A stretch of DNA of 64,000 bases from positions 172,638,492-172,702,491 of the forward strand of contig NC_134361.1 of the NCBI RefSeq assembly GCF_048569485.1, in the 5' to 3' direction. The translations under genes were made by a program, and so were the position numbers. Position 1 is the stretch's first letter; every line of letters begins with the position of its first letter. Under the pieces are notes generated by a model, which saw only the letters and a program-made list of their open reading frames with translations, was not told the DNA's origin and ran no database searches. The DNA is from Anomaloglossus baeobatrachus (lineage: Eukaryota; Chordata; Amphibia; Anura; Aromobatidae). Positions 40,230 to 50,992 of this stretch are shown piece after piece.

Positions 40230-41130
40230 TACATCACATAACAGACACAGGGACTGCTGTATATAAATCACAAGAGACACAAACATGACTGAAGGGGCTG
40301 TTGGCATATACATCACATAGGAGACGTTGGGACTGCTGTATATACATCACATAGGAGACACATACATCACACGAGGGACTGGGGACATGTATATGCCCCC
40401 AGCCCCTCCTGTGAGATATGCCTCCAGGCCCTCCTGTGATGTATATACCCCCAGCCCCTCTAGTGATGTATATGCCATAGCCTCTCCTGTGATATGTATG
40501 GTATCAGCATCTTCAATGTGATGTATATGCTCCACCCTCTCCTGTGATGTATATGCCCCTAGCATCTCCAATGTGATGTATATTTCACAGGAGAGGTTGG
40601 GGGCATATACATCACATGAGAGGCTGGGGTATATACATGACAAGAGGGGCTGAGGAACAGACATCACTAGGTCACTGGGAGGCATAAGCATTGCTGTGGG
40701 GCACAGACATCACTACGGCGGCACAGAGAGCACTAGGTGGAGAAAGACATCACTAGGTGTGCACAGTCATCACTAGGGGTGCACAGTCATCACTGGGCAA
40801 CAACAGGCATCACTAGGAGGAACACTCATCCCTAGTGGGGCACAGCCAGGACTGGGCATCCACTGGCATCACTAGGGGGGTACAGACATCACTACGGGGG
40901 AATAGACATCTCTTGGTGGGCACAGACATCACTAGGAGGGCATAGACATAGGGTGTGCACAGACAGCACAGGGTAGCCACAGGCATCACTAGGGGGGGGC
41001 ACACAGACATCACTAAGTGGGGGCACAGACATCACTAGGAGTAGACTGGGACAACACTTGCAGAGAACAGACATCAATAGGGGGTACACAGCACTGGGGT
41101 GGTACACATCATTGGGGGGAACACAACACT
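40230..41130. repeat. Degenerate array with orientation switches
   Basis: Imperfect repeats of about 24-35 bp built on CATATACATCACATAGGAGA run forward to about 40375. The same motif runs inverted (CTCCTGTGATGTATATGCCC) from about 40390 to 40575, then forward again, drifting into ACAGACATCACTAGG-type units up to about 41130. It lies inside the 8.7-kb hAT element. Confidence 0.75.
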
Positions 41131-41264
41131 GGGGAGGCTGTACTAGAACTAAGAGCTGCTCACAGCTTGGAGATGGGGTGGAGAGCGTGGCACACAGCTC
41201 CAGTGAGTGGGCGGCACACAGCACCGTAGACCTACCACACAATGCTGGAAGCGGTGATGGTGGA

Positions 41265-42459
41265 TGTGTACCGCCCTGAGAGGGGCCCTGCCGCTTTCTC
41301 CACTGCTCGGGCCGAGCTGCTCAAGGTCCGGGCTCGGGTTGTCGGTGGCACGAGCGCCTCCGGACCGGGGGCCACGTCGCTCTGTTAAAGAGAAGGCAGT
41401 GGGGTGGTGGTGAGGTGGGACGAGGCGCGCAGTCGGGGAGGGCCGTGCGGTCGCTTCACGGGTCGTGACGCCACCCACTGGTCGTGGTGACAGGATGCAC
41501 CACCACTGCGGCTGGAGTGAGAAGGTGGGCTCGTCCGGGATCGGTGATGCGGCCGCAGCCTAGATGTTAGCCCCTCCGTGGGTAGGGGAGGTGTGTCCCG
41601 GGGCCCGGTGAGGTGACTGGAGCGCTGATGTTGTTGTCGGGGTGTAGGGTGCCGTGCTGCGGTGCAGTGTCGTGCCCGGATGGCACTGGTGTACTCACGA
41701 TTAATTCACACTCAGAGTCACTGGTAAACCATAGTTCGGGTATGGTCGGGTCCCGCAGCCGGCTGCTGATGTCCCCTGTGAGGCTGATGGTGGCCCCTTT
41801 CCCTTGCACCTCTTGTTGTGGTTTTTCGGCTCCCCTGAGCTGCCGGAAGAGCCCTCTGTTGGCCGCAGGCGCTGGCCCGTCGGGTGTTTGGCCCTTGGCG
41901 GTGGCACTCACCCGGAATCGGTGGGCTTTTGCCTTCTTTCGGGACTTTAGGTGTGGATGAACCCATGAGGTCCAGCCAGCAATCAGTCAATTTGCCTAAA
42001 CTCAGTGGCTTCTAAGCTAGGACGGGGTCTGAGTACCCGGTTTCTGGTGCTCCGGTACACGGTTGACTCCCTGGTTCAGGACCGACAGGCTCCAACCCAG
42101 GTCCGGTCCCTACGGTTCCACCGGTTGCTGTACCGGTACTCCTGCAGATGGCCACCACCGTCTGCCTGCCTCAAGTTTCAAGGGTCCCAGGCTCCTACCC
42201 GGGTCCCTGACAGCTGCTCCACTACCACTCACTGTCACTGTACAAACTAATCTGCTTGAACTTCCTGCCTCAGGACAGTAGTGTCCTCGGTGGGCGTGTC
42301 TTTCCGCCTGACTCCGCCCACCTGGTGTGCTCTACTGACCCTGAGGGAGGCATCAGGTCTCCCTTTCAGGTGACGGGTGTGTCCTCACAGGGGGGTGGGG
42401 GTGTGTGTGTAATGTGGTAGGTGTTATTACCTGTGACCCCTGGGGTCCAGGGCGTCACA
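41265..42459 (-). repeat. LTR copy A (1195 bp, long form)
   Basis: The 3' LTR for the first unit. It carries about 270 bp, around 41360-41640, that the other two LTRs lack, so it is a different sublineage. Confidence 0.88.
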
Positions 42460-44533
42460 TTCCCCCTTGGTTTAATGCAGACCGTCCGCGGGCTGCCCGA
42501 CCAACTCCGGTTTATTTTTATTTTTCAACTGTAAAACGGGAAACACTTACAATTATAATAACATTCGTACAAACTATGGTTACTGTAGGTCTTCCCATAA
42601 CGGGAGGCATTTTGCTTAAACGTTGCATAACTTTATTAAACGGAACGGGTTCATGTCCTTCCACCTTACCTACCCAAACAACCTAGCCTTGATGCTGCCC
42701 CTAAGAAATGGGCAGCACTCCTTTTCCCCAGTCCGGAAACAGGAACACGGCCAGATCACCCAGGCGGGAACGGGTACGGTGCGGCGCACCCGGCAGTTGT
42801 CAAAGGGCTCCCCGGAGGATGGTCACTGGTCCCAGTGGTGACCGGACCGCAGCCTGCTCTGCTGCGGGTCCTACCTCCAATCTGCCTCTCCAGAGGCCAA
42901 CGGAACGAGAAGGCATGTTAAATGGGGCAGATAGGGCAATATTTACAAGCCCAAACGTTTTTGGGTGGCCGGCAAGTCCACGGCCTTGTCCATGAGCAGT
43001 CACTCACGCAACAGGGTGTAAAACGGGGGTTTCAAAACACAAGTCTCAACGGGGACGGGTCCTTTTTATAGCCAACGGGCTACCAGCTTACTCCAACTCT
43101 TCCTCAACCTCCACATCGGGGGTGTACGGTGGAGGAGAGGGCTGCCTGCCGCTCCGGACATCCAGGGCAAACCAGCCCCTCTCTCCTCGGTGCCGGGTGT
43201 AGTGCACCAAATCTCCGGGCAGGAGGTCGCGGTCTGGGTGCCCGAACGGGAGATGGGCATTCACATCCCGCCGGGAAAAGAACACTTCCGTTTCCAGGCC
43301 GGAGTCATAGAGGAACCCCCAGCCTCTGTCCCGGTTAAACCTTTGGACCTGGCCCTGGTAGGTCGGGCCCCGCACCCAATATCCGGCACTCCTCAGGTGC
43401 TCCTTTCCTTCAATGGTGCGGGCAAGGACCTCCTCCCTCTTCCTTTCTCTAGCCGCAATCTCCCGGCTCAGCTGGCTTGGCTGCCGCTCCCAATACGGTG
43501 GGTTTGCATGCCCGGGGTCTACATCAGTGGGGATCTGGCCCAGCCGGCGCTCCCCAGTGTCGACCACGATCGGCACTCTCTGGGGGGAGCCTCGCTGTGT
43601 CGCGGCCGGCTCTGCTACCTTGCAGATGCCTCCCCGCGGGACCTCAGCCGAGGCCCGCGACCCTGGAGCGGCTTGCCTTGCCTTCTGGGTCTTCTTGGCC
43701 GGGCGGGTTGCTGGAGCCTGGCCACCCTTGGGCGCGGTCACTTCCGGGACCGCCGGCATCGCCTTGGGATCAGGTGCCGGCCTGTAACAGGTCCCTTCGG
43801 GCAACAGGTACAGCGTGACCGGGTTCCACAGCAGGTCTGGGCCAGCCTCCCCAAGCAACTTCCCAGGAGCGCCCGGGACGGACTCTGCCACCGGTGTTGG
43901 GGGTGGGTATACGGGTGGAGGAGCAGCGACAACCGCTGCGGGCCATCGTGGAGGCGGTATGGCGGGCAGCAGCAGACCGAGCCCCTCAGCCGCGATGGCC
44001 GACCCCTCAAGGGCATAGGGAAATGGGTCGCCTTCCCACCCTGCCAACACCGTCATCCTTTCACGGGCCCGCACGGCAGCCACTATCTCCCCCATCTCCG
44101 CCGCCCAGTGCTCCACCAGGAAGCTTACCTGGTGCTGGAGACGGCGACACATCTCCTCCGTCCGGGCCTTCACGCACGCCGCCGTTCCTTGCGCGGGCTC
44201 TGGGGTAGCGGGACGCTGGACGGGAGTCGCCATGCTACACAGTCTGGGTCTGGAACGGATTCAGGGTCCTGGAGTCCCTGCCTTTTATCTGCTCGGTTAC
44301 ATTAGGCAGCCTTCTCACCCGCCTCCCTTTTGGTTTTCTCTTTGCACTTCTCTAACCTGGGCGGGGCCTCACCTTCGCGCCTTCACTGCTCGGGAAAGAC
44401 GACTCGAAACTTTCGCACCAAGATGGCGGGACTTCAACTTTTTCGGCAGGACGCCGCCAACGGAATCCTCTAAGGCGCTCTTCCACAGGTAAGTGGACTG
44501 TCCGAATCCTGTTTGTGACGCCAGAAGAGTCTA
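42460..44533 (-). other. Internal region 1 of the LTR element
   Basis: 2074 bp from purine tract (42460-42468 on the + strand) to primer site (just below 44533). It holds the cold-shock ORF plus about 300 nt of leader and 620 nt of trailer. No sequence resembling pol is seen in any frame. Confidence 0.85.
43088..44233 (-). CDS. Cold-shock-domain protein encoded by the LTR element (381 codons)
   Basis: The only substantial ORF of the internal region, lying between primer site and purine tract in the element's own sense. The N-terminus (MATPVQRPATPEPAQ) leads into a predicted helical stretch (about 20-60, KARTEEMCRRLQHQVSFLVE), then a long Pro/Ala-rich linker with a basic patch (RPAKKTQKARQ), a charged helix (about 245-285, REIAARERKREEVLARTIEG), and at about 294-362 a cold-shock domain: GQVQRFNRDRGWGFLYD gives the GxVxxFN and RNP1-like blocks, TEVFFSRRDV the RNP2-like block, then LLPGDLVHYTRHRGERGWFA. 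It ends in an acidic tail (VEVEEELE). Such domains bind single-stranded RNA or DNA, so an RNA-packaging or chaperone role replacing Gag is a fair guess, but only a guess. I know of no described LTR element carrying this ORF. Confidence 0.85.
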   Translation of the reverse strand: MATPVQRPATPEPAQGTAACVKARTEEMCRRLQHQVSFLVEHWAAEMGEIVAAVRARERMTVLAGWEGDPFPYALEGSAIAAEGLGLLLPAIPPPRWPAAVVAAPPPVYPPPTPVAESVPGAPGKLLGEAGPDLLWNPVTLYLLPEGTCYRPAPDPKAMPAVPEVTAPKGGQAPATRPAKKTQKARQAAPGSRASAEVPRGGICKVAEPAATQRGSPQRVPIVVDTGERRLGQIPTDVDPGHANPPYWERQPSQLSREIAARERKREEVLARTIEGKEHLRSAGYWVRGPTYQGQVQRFNRDRGWGFLYDSGLETEVFFSRRDVNAHLPFGHPDRDLLPGDLVHYTRHRGERGWFALDVRSGRQPSPPPYTPDVEVEEELE

Positions 44534-45458
44534 TGTGTACCGCCCTGAGAGGGGCCCGGCCGCTTTCTCCGCTGCTCGGGCCGAGCCGCTCGAGGTCCGG
44601 GCTTGGGTTGTTGGTGGCACGAGCTGCGGTGCCGTGTCGTGTCCGGATGGCACTGGTTTACTCACGATTAATTCACACTCAGAGTCACTGGTAAACCAAA
44701 GTTCGGGTATGATCGGGTCCTGCAGCCGGCTGCTGATGTCCCCTGTGAGGCTGACGGTGGCCCCTTTCCCTTGCAGCTCTTGTTGTGGTTTTTCGGCTCC
44801 CCTGCCTGGGCAGTGGTAGCCCGCTCCCCGGTGTTGAGCTGCCGGAGGAGCCCTCTGTTGCCCACAGGTGCTGGCCCGTCGGGTGTTTGGCCCTTGGCGG
44901 TGGCACTCACCCGGAATCAGTGGGCTTTTGCCTTCTTTCGGGACTTTAGGTGTGGATGAACCCGTGAGGTCCAGCCAGCAATCAGTCAATTTGCCTAAAC
45001 TCAGTGGCTTCTAAGCTAAGACGGGGTCTGAGTACCCGGTTTCTGGTGCTCCGGTACACGGTTGACTCCCTGGTTCAGGACCGACGGGCTCCAACCCAGG
45101 CCCGGTCCCTACGGTTCCACCGGTTGCTGTACCGGTACTCCTACAGATGGCCACCACCGTCTGCCTGCCTCAAGTTTCAAGGGTCCCAGGCTCCTACCCG
45201 GGTCCCTGACAGCTGCTCCACTACCACTCACTGTCACTGTACAAACTAATCTGCTTGAACTTCCTGCCTCAGGACAGTAGTGTCCTCGGTGGGCGTGTCT
45301 TTCTGCCTGACTCCGCCCACCTGGTGTGCTCTACTGACCCTGAGGGAGGCATCAGGTCTCCCTTTCAGGTGACGGGTGTGTCCTCACAGGGGGGTGGGGG
45401 TGTGTGTGTAATGTGGTAGGTGTTATTACCTGTGACCCCTGGGGTCCAGGGCGTCACA
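44534..45458 (-). repeat. LTR copy B (925 bp, short form)
   Basis: Shared by both units: 5' LTR of the first, 3' LTR of the second. Same internal shortening as copy C and very similar to it. Confidence 0.9.
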
Positions 45459-47541
45459 TTCCCCCTTGGTTTAATGCAGACCGTCCGCGGGCTGCCCGAC
45501 CAACTCCGGTTTATTTTTATTTTTCAACTGTAAAACGGGAAAAACGGGAAACACTTACAATTATAATAACATTCGTACAAACTATGGTTACTGTAGGTCT
45601 TCCCATAACGGGAGGCATTTTGCTTAAACGTTGCATAACTTTATTAAACGGAACGGGTTCATGTCCTTCCGCCTTACCTACCCAAACAACCTAGCCTTGA
45701 TGCTGCCCCTAAGAAATGGGCAGCACTCCTTTTCCCCAGTCCGGAAACAGGAACACGGCCAGATCACCCAGGCGGGAACGGGTACGGTGCGGCGCACCCG
45801 GCAGTTGTCAAAGGGCTCCCCGGAGGATGGTCACCGGTCCCAGTGGTGACCGGACCGCAGCCTGCTCTGCTGCGGGTCCTACCTCCAATCTGCCTCTCCA
45901 GAGGCCAACGGAACGGGAAGGCATGTTAAATGGGGCAGATAGGGCAATATTTACAAGCCCAAACGTTTTTGGGTGGCCGGCAAGTCCACGGCCTTGTCCA
46001 TGAGCAGTCACTCACGCAACAGGGTGTAAAACGGGGGTTTCAAAACACAAGTCCCAACGGGGACGGGTCCTTTTTATAGCCAACGGGCTACCAGCTTACT
46101 CCAACTCTTCCTCAACCTCCACATCGGGGGTGTACGGTGGAGGAGAGGGCTGCCTGCCGCTCTGGACATCCGGGGCAAACCAGCCCCTCTCTCCTCGGTG
46201 CCGGGTGTAGTGCACCAAATCTCTGGGCAGGAGGTCGCGGTCTGGGTGCCCGAACGGGAGATGGGCATTCACATCCCGCCGGGAAAAGATTACTTCCGTT
46301 TCCAGGCTGGGGTCATAGAGGAACCCCCAGCCTCTGTCCCGGTTAAACCTTTGGACCTGGCCCTGGTGGGTCGGGCCCCGCACCCAATATCCGGCACTCC
46401 TCAGGTGCTCCTTTCCTTCAATGGTGCGGGCAAGGACCTCCTCCCTCTTCCTTTCTCTAGCCGCAATCTCCCGGCTCAGCTGGCTTGGCTGCCGCTCCCA
46501 ATACGGTGGGTTTGCATGCCCGGGGTCTACATCAGTGGGGATCTAGCCCAGCCGGTGCTCCCCAGTGTCGACCACGATCGGCACTCTCTGGGGGGAGCCC
46601 CGCTGTGTCGCGGCCGGCTCTGCTACCTTGCAGATGCCTCCCCGCGGGACCTCAGCCGAGGCCCGCGACCCTGGAGCGGCTTGCCTTGCCTTCTGGGTCT
46701 TCTTGGCCGGGCGGGTTGCTGGAGCCTGGCCACCCTTGGGCGCGGTCACTTCCGGGACCGCCGGCATCGCCTCGGGATCAGGTGCCGGCCTGTAACAGGT
46801 CCCTTCGGGCAACAGGTACAGCGTGGCCGGGTTCCACAGCAGGTCCGGGCCAGCCTTCCCAAGCAACTTCCCAGGAGCGCCCGGGACGGACTCTGCCACC
46901 GGTGTTGGGGGTGGGGATACGGGTGGAGGAGCAGCGACAACCGCTGCGGGCCATCGTGGAGGCAGTATGGCGGGCAGCAGCAGACCGAGCCCCTCAGCCG
47001 CGATGGCCGACCCCTCAAGGGCATAGGGAAATGGGTCGCCTTCCCACCCTGCCAACACCGTCATCCTTTCACGGGCCCGCACGGCAGCCACTATCTCCCC
47101 CATCTCCGCCGCCCAGTGCTCCACCAGGAAGCTTACCTGGTGCTGGAGACGGCGACACATCTCCTCCGTACGGGCCTTCACGCACGCCGCCGTTCCTTGC
47201 GCGGGCTCTGGGGTAGCGGGACGCTGGACGGGAGTTGCCATGCTACACAGTCTGGGTCCGGAACGGATGCAGGGTCCTGGAGTCCCTGCCTTTTATCTGC
47301 TCGGTTACATCAGGCAGCCTTCTCACCCGCCTCCCTCTTGGTTTTCTCTTTGCACTTCTCTCTCCTGGGCGGGGCCTCACCTTCGCGCCTTCACTGCTCG
47401 GGAAAGACGACTCGAAACTTTCGCACCAAGATGGCGGGACTTCAACTTTTTCGGCAGGACGCCGCCAACGGAATCCTCTAAGGCGCTCTTCCACAGGTAA
47501 GTGGACTGTCCGAATCCTGTTTGTGACGCCAGAAGAGTCTA
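45459..47541 (-). mobile_element. Internal region 2 of the LTR element, ORF broken
   Basis: A close copy of internal region 1, 9 bp longer. It holds the same cold-shock-domain ORF (about 46096-47241), which looks broken, with about one break. Confidence 0.88.
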
Positions 47542-48466
47542 TGTGTACCGCCCTGAGAGGGGCCCGGCCGCTTTCTCCGCTGCTCGGGCCGAGCCGCTCG
47601 AGGTCCGGGCTTGGGTTGTTGGTGGCACGAGCTGCGGTGCCGTGTCGTGTCCGGATGGCACTGGTTTACTCACGATTAATTCACACTCAGAGTCACTGGT
47701 AAACCAAAGTTCGGGTATGATCGGGTCCCGCAGCCGGCTGCTGATGTCCCCTGTGAGGCTGACGGTGGCCCCTTTCCCTTGCAGCTCTTGTTGTGGTTTT
47801 TCGGCTCCCCTGCCTGGGCAGTGGTAGCCCGCTCCCCGGTGTTGAGCTGCCGGAAGAGCCCTCTGTTGCCCACAGGTGCTGGCCCGTCGGGTGTTTGGCC
47901 CTTGGCGGTGGCACTCACCCGGAATCAGTGGGCTTTTGCCTTCTTTCGGGACTTTAGGTGTGGATGAACCCGTGAGGTCCAGCCAGCAATCAGTCAATTT
48001 GCCTAAACTCAGTGGCTTCTAAGCTAAGACGGGGTCTGAGTACCCGGTTTCTGGTGCTCCGGTACACGGTTGACTCCCTGGTTCAGGACCGACGGGCTCC
48101 AACCCAGACCCGGTCCCTACGGTTCCGCCGGTTGCTATACAGGTACTTCTGCAGATGGCCACCACCGTCTGCCTGCCTGACGTTTCAAGGGTCCCAGGCT
48201 CCTACCCGGGTCCCTGACAGCTGCTCCACTACTACTCACTGTCACTGTACAAACTAATCTGCTTGAACTTCCTGCCCCAGGACAGTAGTGTCCTCGGTGG
48301 GCGTGTCTTTCTGCCTGACTCCGCCCACCTGGTGTGCTCTACTGGCCCTGAGGGAGGCATCAGGTCTACCTTTCGGGTGACGAGTGTGTCCTCACAGGGG
48401 GGTGGGGGTGTGTGTGTAATGTGGTAGGTGTTATTATCTGTGACCCCTGGGGTCCAGGGCGTCACA
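47542..48466 (-). repeat. LTR copy C (925 bp, short form)
   Basis: The outermost 5' LTR on the minus strand. Ends with GGCGTCACA on the + strand and passes into the right part of the hAT element. Confidence 0.9.
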
Positions 48467-48699
48467 AAGCTGTTGTGGGACGGAAGCGCAGAGCGCAAAT
48501 CCAGCCCACAAAGTAAGTCCGGAGCACGCTGGCACTTGCCGGCGAGAGAGGCTATTGGTACCCACAAGGAGCGCATGTAAGGATTTAAAGGGCCGGTAAG
48601 ACCGTGGCGGTGGACGAAGCATTACCACCCCCGGGAATCTGCCCGGGCACCACACAAAAGGTCATCGCGGGTTGCAGGTTCCCCACCCCTGCATTAGTT

Positions 48700-49011
48700 C
48701 ATAGCTGGGCATTATTAATATGCAATACTCACCCTGACCGATGATGTGTGAGAAGAGAAGGATCCAGCACATTGTCTTTCTAATGGCCAATCCTTTTGTT
48801 CAGTGGGAGATAATCTGCGGCCGGAGGAGTCTGGCATCACCTCCTATGAGGAAGACATGGATTGCACTGGGTGAGAACAACGGGGACTCTGCACAGAGCT
48901 GTATTCTTTGATCATTGGCCAAACCTTTCTAAAGTGCCTAATGTCCATGTGAAGAACAGTAGACATCTAATAGGCCTAGTGGTTAGTGTCTAAATTGCAC
49001 ATTTTATCTTT
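48700..49011. other. Unannotated
   Basis: Nothing recognised. Confidence 0.5.
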
Positions 49012-49759
49012 TTAAAGTAAACATGTCAGGTCCAATATGCACACAGAACCACAAGCAGTTCTGGGTGCATATTACTAAGCCCTGCCTAACTGTCCCTGTA
49101 TACACTAGCATAGATAAAGAGATCTTTAGAAAAAGTTTTTCTAAAGATCTATTATCGTATACTAATGAGAGCGGGGACTAGTCCCAAGGGTGTTGCTTCC
49201 CTTGATAGTAGGCCCCATTAGCATGTTAGCACGCCGCTGTGGGTGTAGTAACATGCTAATGAATGCACTGAGTCAGAGGTTGATCTCACCTCTCCGCCGC
49301 CATCGCGTCCGACGCTGGATTTTGGCTCAGTGCGCATGATCCTGGACTTCTGGTCATGCGCACTACTTCAGTTTGAAGCCAGGACGCGTACACCCGGCTT
49401 CATAGCGGGCATGACCCAAACTCCGGGGTCATACGCATTGAGCTAAAATCCAGCGTCAGGCAGCGATGGCAGCGCAGAGATAAGTGAGATCATCTGACGC
49501 TGCGTATTTATTAGCATGTTAGCACACCCACAGGGACATACTGACATGATAATGGGGCCGATTAGCCAAGGGAACTAACATCCAGGGGACTAGTCCACAC
49601 GCTCATTAGCATATCATAAAAGATCATTACAAATACTTTTTCTAAAGACTTCTATATGTATGTGACTAGATACAGGGACAGTTAGGCAGGGATTAGCAAT
49701 ATGCACCCAGAACTGCTTGTGGTTCTGGCTGCATATTACACCTGACAGGTTCCCTTTAA
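49012..49759. mobile_element. TTAA-flanked foldback element, T2/Kolobok or piggyBac-like
   Basis: TTAA lies at both ends. The left arm (ATGTCAGGTCCAATATGCAC, AACCACAAGCAGTTCTGG) is matched in reverse by CCAGAACTGCTTGTGGTTCT and CACCTGACAGGTTCCCTTTA. The arms extend well over 100 bp. The middle has further inverted pieces (GCTAACATGCTAA and GCATGTTAGCAC). Non-coding. Confidence 0.8.
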
Positions 49760-49842
49760 TTCAATATGAAAAATATAGGCATTTAGATTTTTTTTTCCTA
49801 AATATAAATCCGATTTTATGATACACATTTTCTTAAAAGCGA

Positions 49843-50985
49843 CTAGAGATGAGCGGTGTTCGAATCGAACTGTTCGCCAATCTCAAATTCGACCTGTTTT
49901 AGGCGATGTTTGAGTCGTTCGACAAACGCGAACAATTCGCTTCAAGTTCGACAGTTCGAGGTTATGTTCGATAACGGTTCAATCACCAAAAGCGTAACTG
50001 GCTTTTCACAGTAATACTGTCATTCAATGTTAATACAGTGGAACCTTGGTTAGCGAGAACAATCCGTTCTGGGACTGTGCTTGTTAACCAAGTTACTCGT
50101 TCAGCAAAGCAAGATTTCCCATAGGAAATCATTGCAATGCAGACAATTCGTTCCACAACTTGTTAAATGTCCCATCCTGGTCCCCTATTGTGCCATTCCA
50201 CACACGCACAAACACACACAAACACACACAAACACAGACACACAATCATAAACACACAGACACATATTATGCTCACCTTACCTTTCGTTCCATCGCCAGC
50301 CTCCTGGGACTTGCAGTTCACCGGTACAAGATTTGTATCAGGTAACCATCGCGACCGATGCCGGAAGTTCCTCCCTCGTCGCAATGGTTACCCGATACAC
50401 GTAGTTCACCGCTACAGGATGTGTATCGGGTAACCATCGCGACGAGGGAGTAATTTCCTCTGTCAGACGCTACTCAAAGGCAGCGCGCTGGCCAATCAGA
50501 AGCAAGCGGCTCTTGCCTTTGACGTCAGCGCTCTGGCTGTGGAAGTTCCGGCATCGGTCGCGATGGTTACCCGATACACATCCTGTAGCGGCGAACTATG
50601 TGTATCCGGTAACCATCGCAACGAGGGAGGAACTTCCTCTGTCAGACGCTACTGAAAGGCAGCGCGCTGGCCAATCACAGGCAAGCGGCTCCTGCCTTTG
50701 ACGTAAGCGCTCTGTCAGCGGAAGTTCCGGCATCGGTCGCATGGTTACCCGATACACATCTTGTACCGGCGAACTGTAAGTCCCAGGAGGCCGGAGATGG
50801 AACAGAAGGTAAGGTGAGCATAATATGTGTGTGTGCGTTCGTGTTTATGCATGTTTGTTTGTATGTGTTTTTGTTTGCCTGCCATTGTTTTCAATGGTGT
50901 TCTAAGGTGTTCGAAAGTTCGACGAACACACCCGCCGTTCGACGAACCGAACCGAACTGGAACACTAGGGCGGTGGCTCATCTCT
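49843..50985. mobile_element. hAT-type element with an inserted TcMar-type element
   Basis: Left end ACTAGAGATGAGCGGTGTTC, right end GGTGGCTCATCTCT; AAAAGCG flanks both sides (49836-49842, 50986-50992). Both end regions are full of TTCGAACTGTTCG/GTTCGACGAAC words. A second element starting at 50036 splits it. Confidence 0.82.
50036..50875. mobile_element. TcMar-type element nested in the hAT element
   Basis: Starts after TA with CAGTGGAACCTTGGTTAGCG, then a version of the same interior as 36986-37842 (GAACAATCCGTTCTGGGAC, TTTCCCATAGGAAATCATTG), followed by repeated, alternately oriented GGTTACCCGATACAC blocks. A proper right end is not found, so it is incomplete or rearranged. Confidence 0.75.
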
Positions 50986-50992
50986 AAAAGCG

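Larger units (their letters stand above)
41265..48466 (-). mobile_element. Non-autonomous LTR retroelement as LTR-internal-LTR-internal-LTR
   Basis: Three direct LTR copies (41265-42459, 44534-45458, 47542-48466) separated by two internal regions of about 2.07 and 2.08 kb. Read on the minus strand each LTR begins TGTGACGCCCTGG and ends GGGCGGTACACA. Behind the upstream LTRs lies a TGG-initial primer-binding-site candidate (TGGCGTCACAAACAGG), and a purine tract AAGGGGGAA precedes each downstream LTR. This fixes the sense as minus. The size and layout fit a non-autonomous LTR element. No RT, protease or integrase is present. No matching target duplication is seen around the whole. The copies differ little, so the array is recent; the first unit looks whole, the second has about one break in its ORF. 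Confidence 0.88.
39963..48691. mobile_element. 8.7-kb hAT-type element hosting an LTR retroelement concatemer
   Basis: Starts CAGGGGTAGGGAACCTTTTT and ends AGGTTCCCCACCCCTG. The flanks CATTAGTC (39955-39962) and CATTAGTT (48692-48699) form an 8-bp duplication with one change, as for hAT. Without the LTR concatemer (41265-48466) only about 1.5 kb is its own sequence, largely tandem repeats. No hAT transposase is visible, so it is non-autonomous. Confidence 0.88.

Noticed and set aside
43190-44305. 371-codon + strand frame opposite the cold-shock ORF (and a similar one at 46198-47481)
   Set aside because: Antisense shadow of the GC-rich cold-shock ORF; no domain on that strand, and the element's sense is minus.
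49843-50985. Bacterial or viral origin for the TTCGAA-rich segment
   Set aside because: It is bounded by hAT-type ends and a 7-bp duplication and is typical of frog interspersed repeats.
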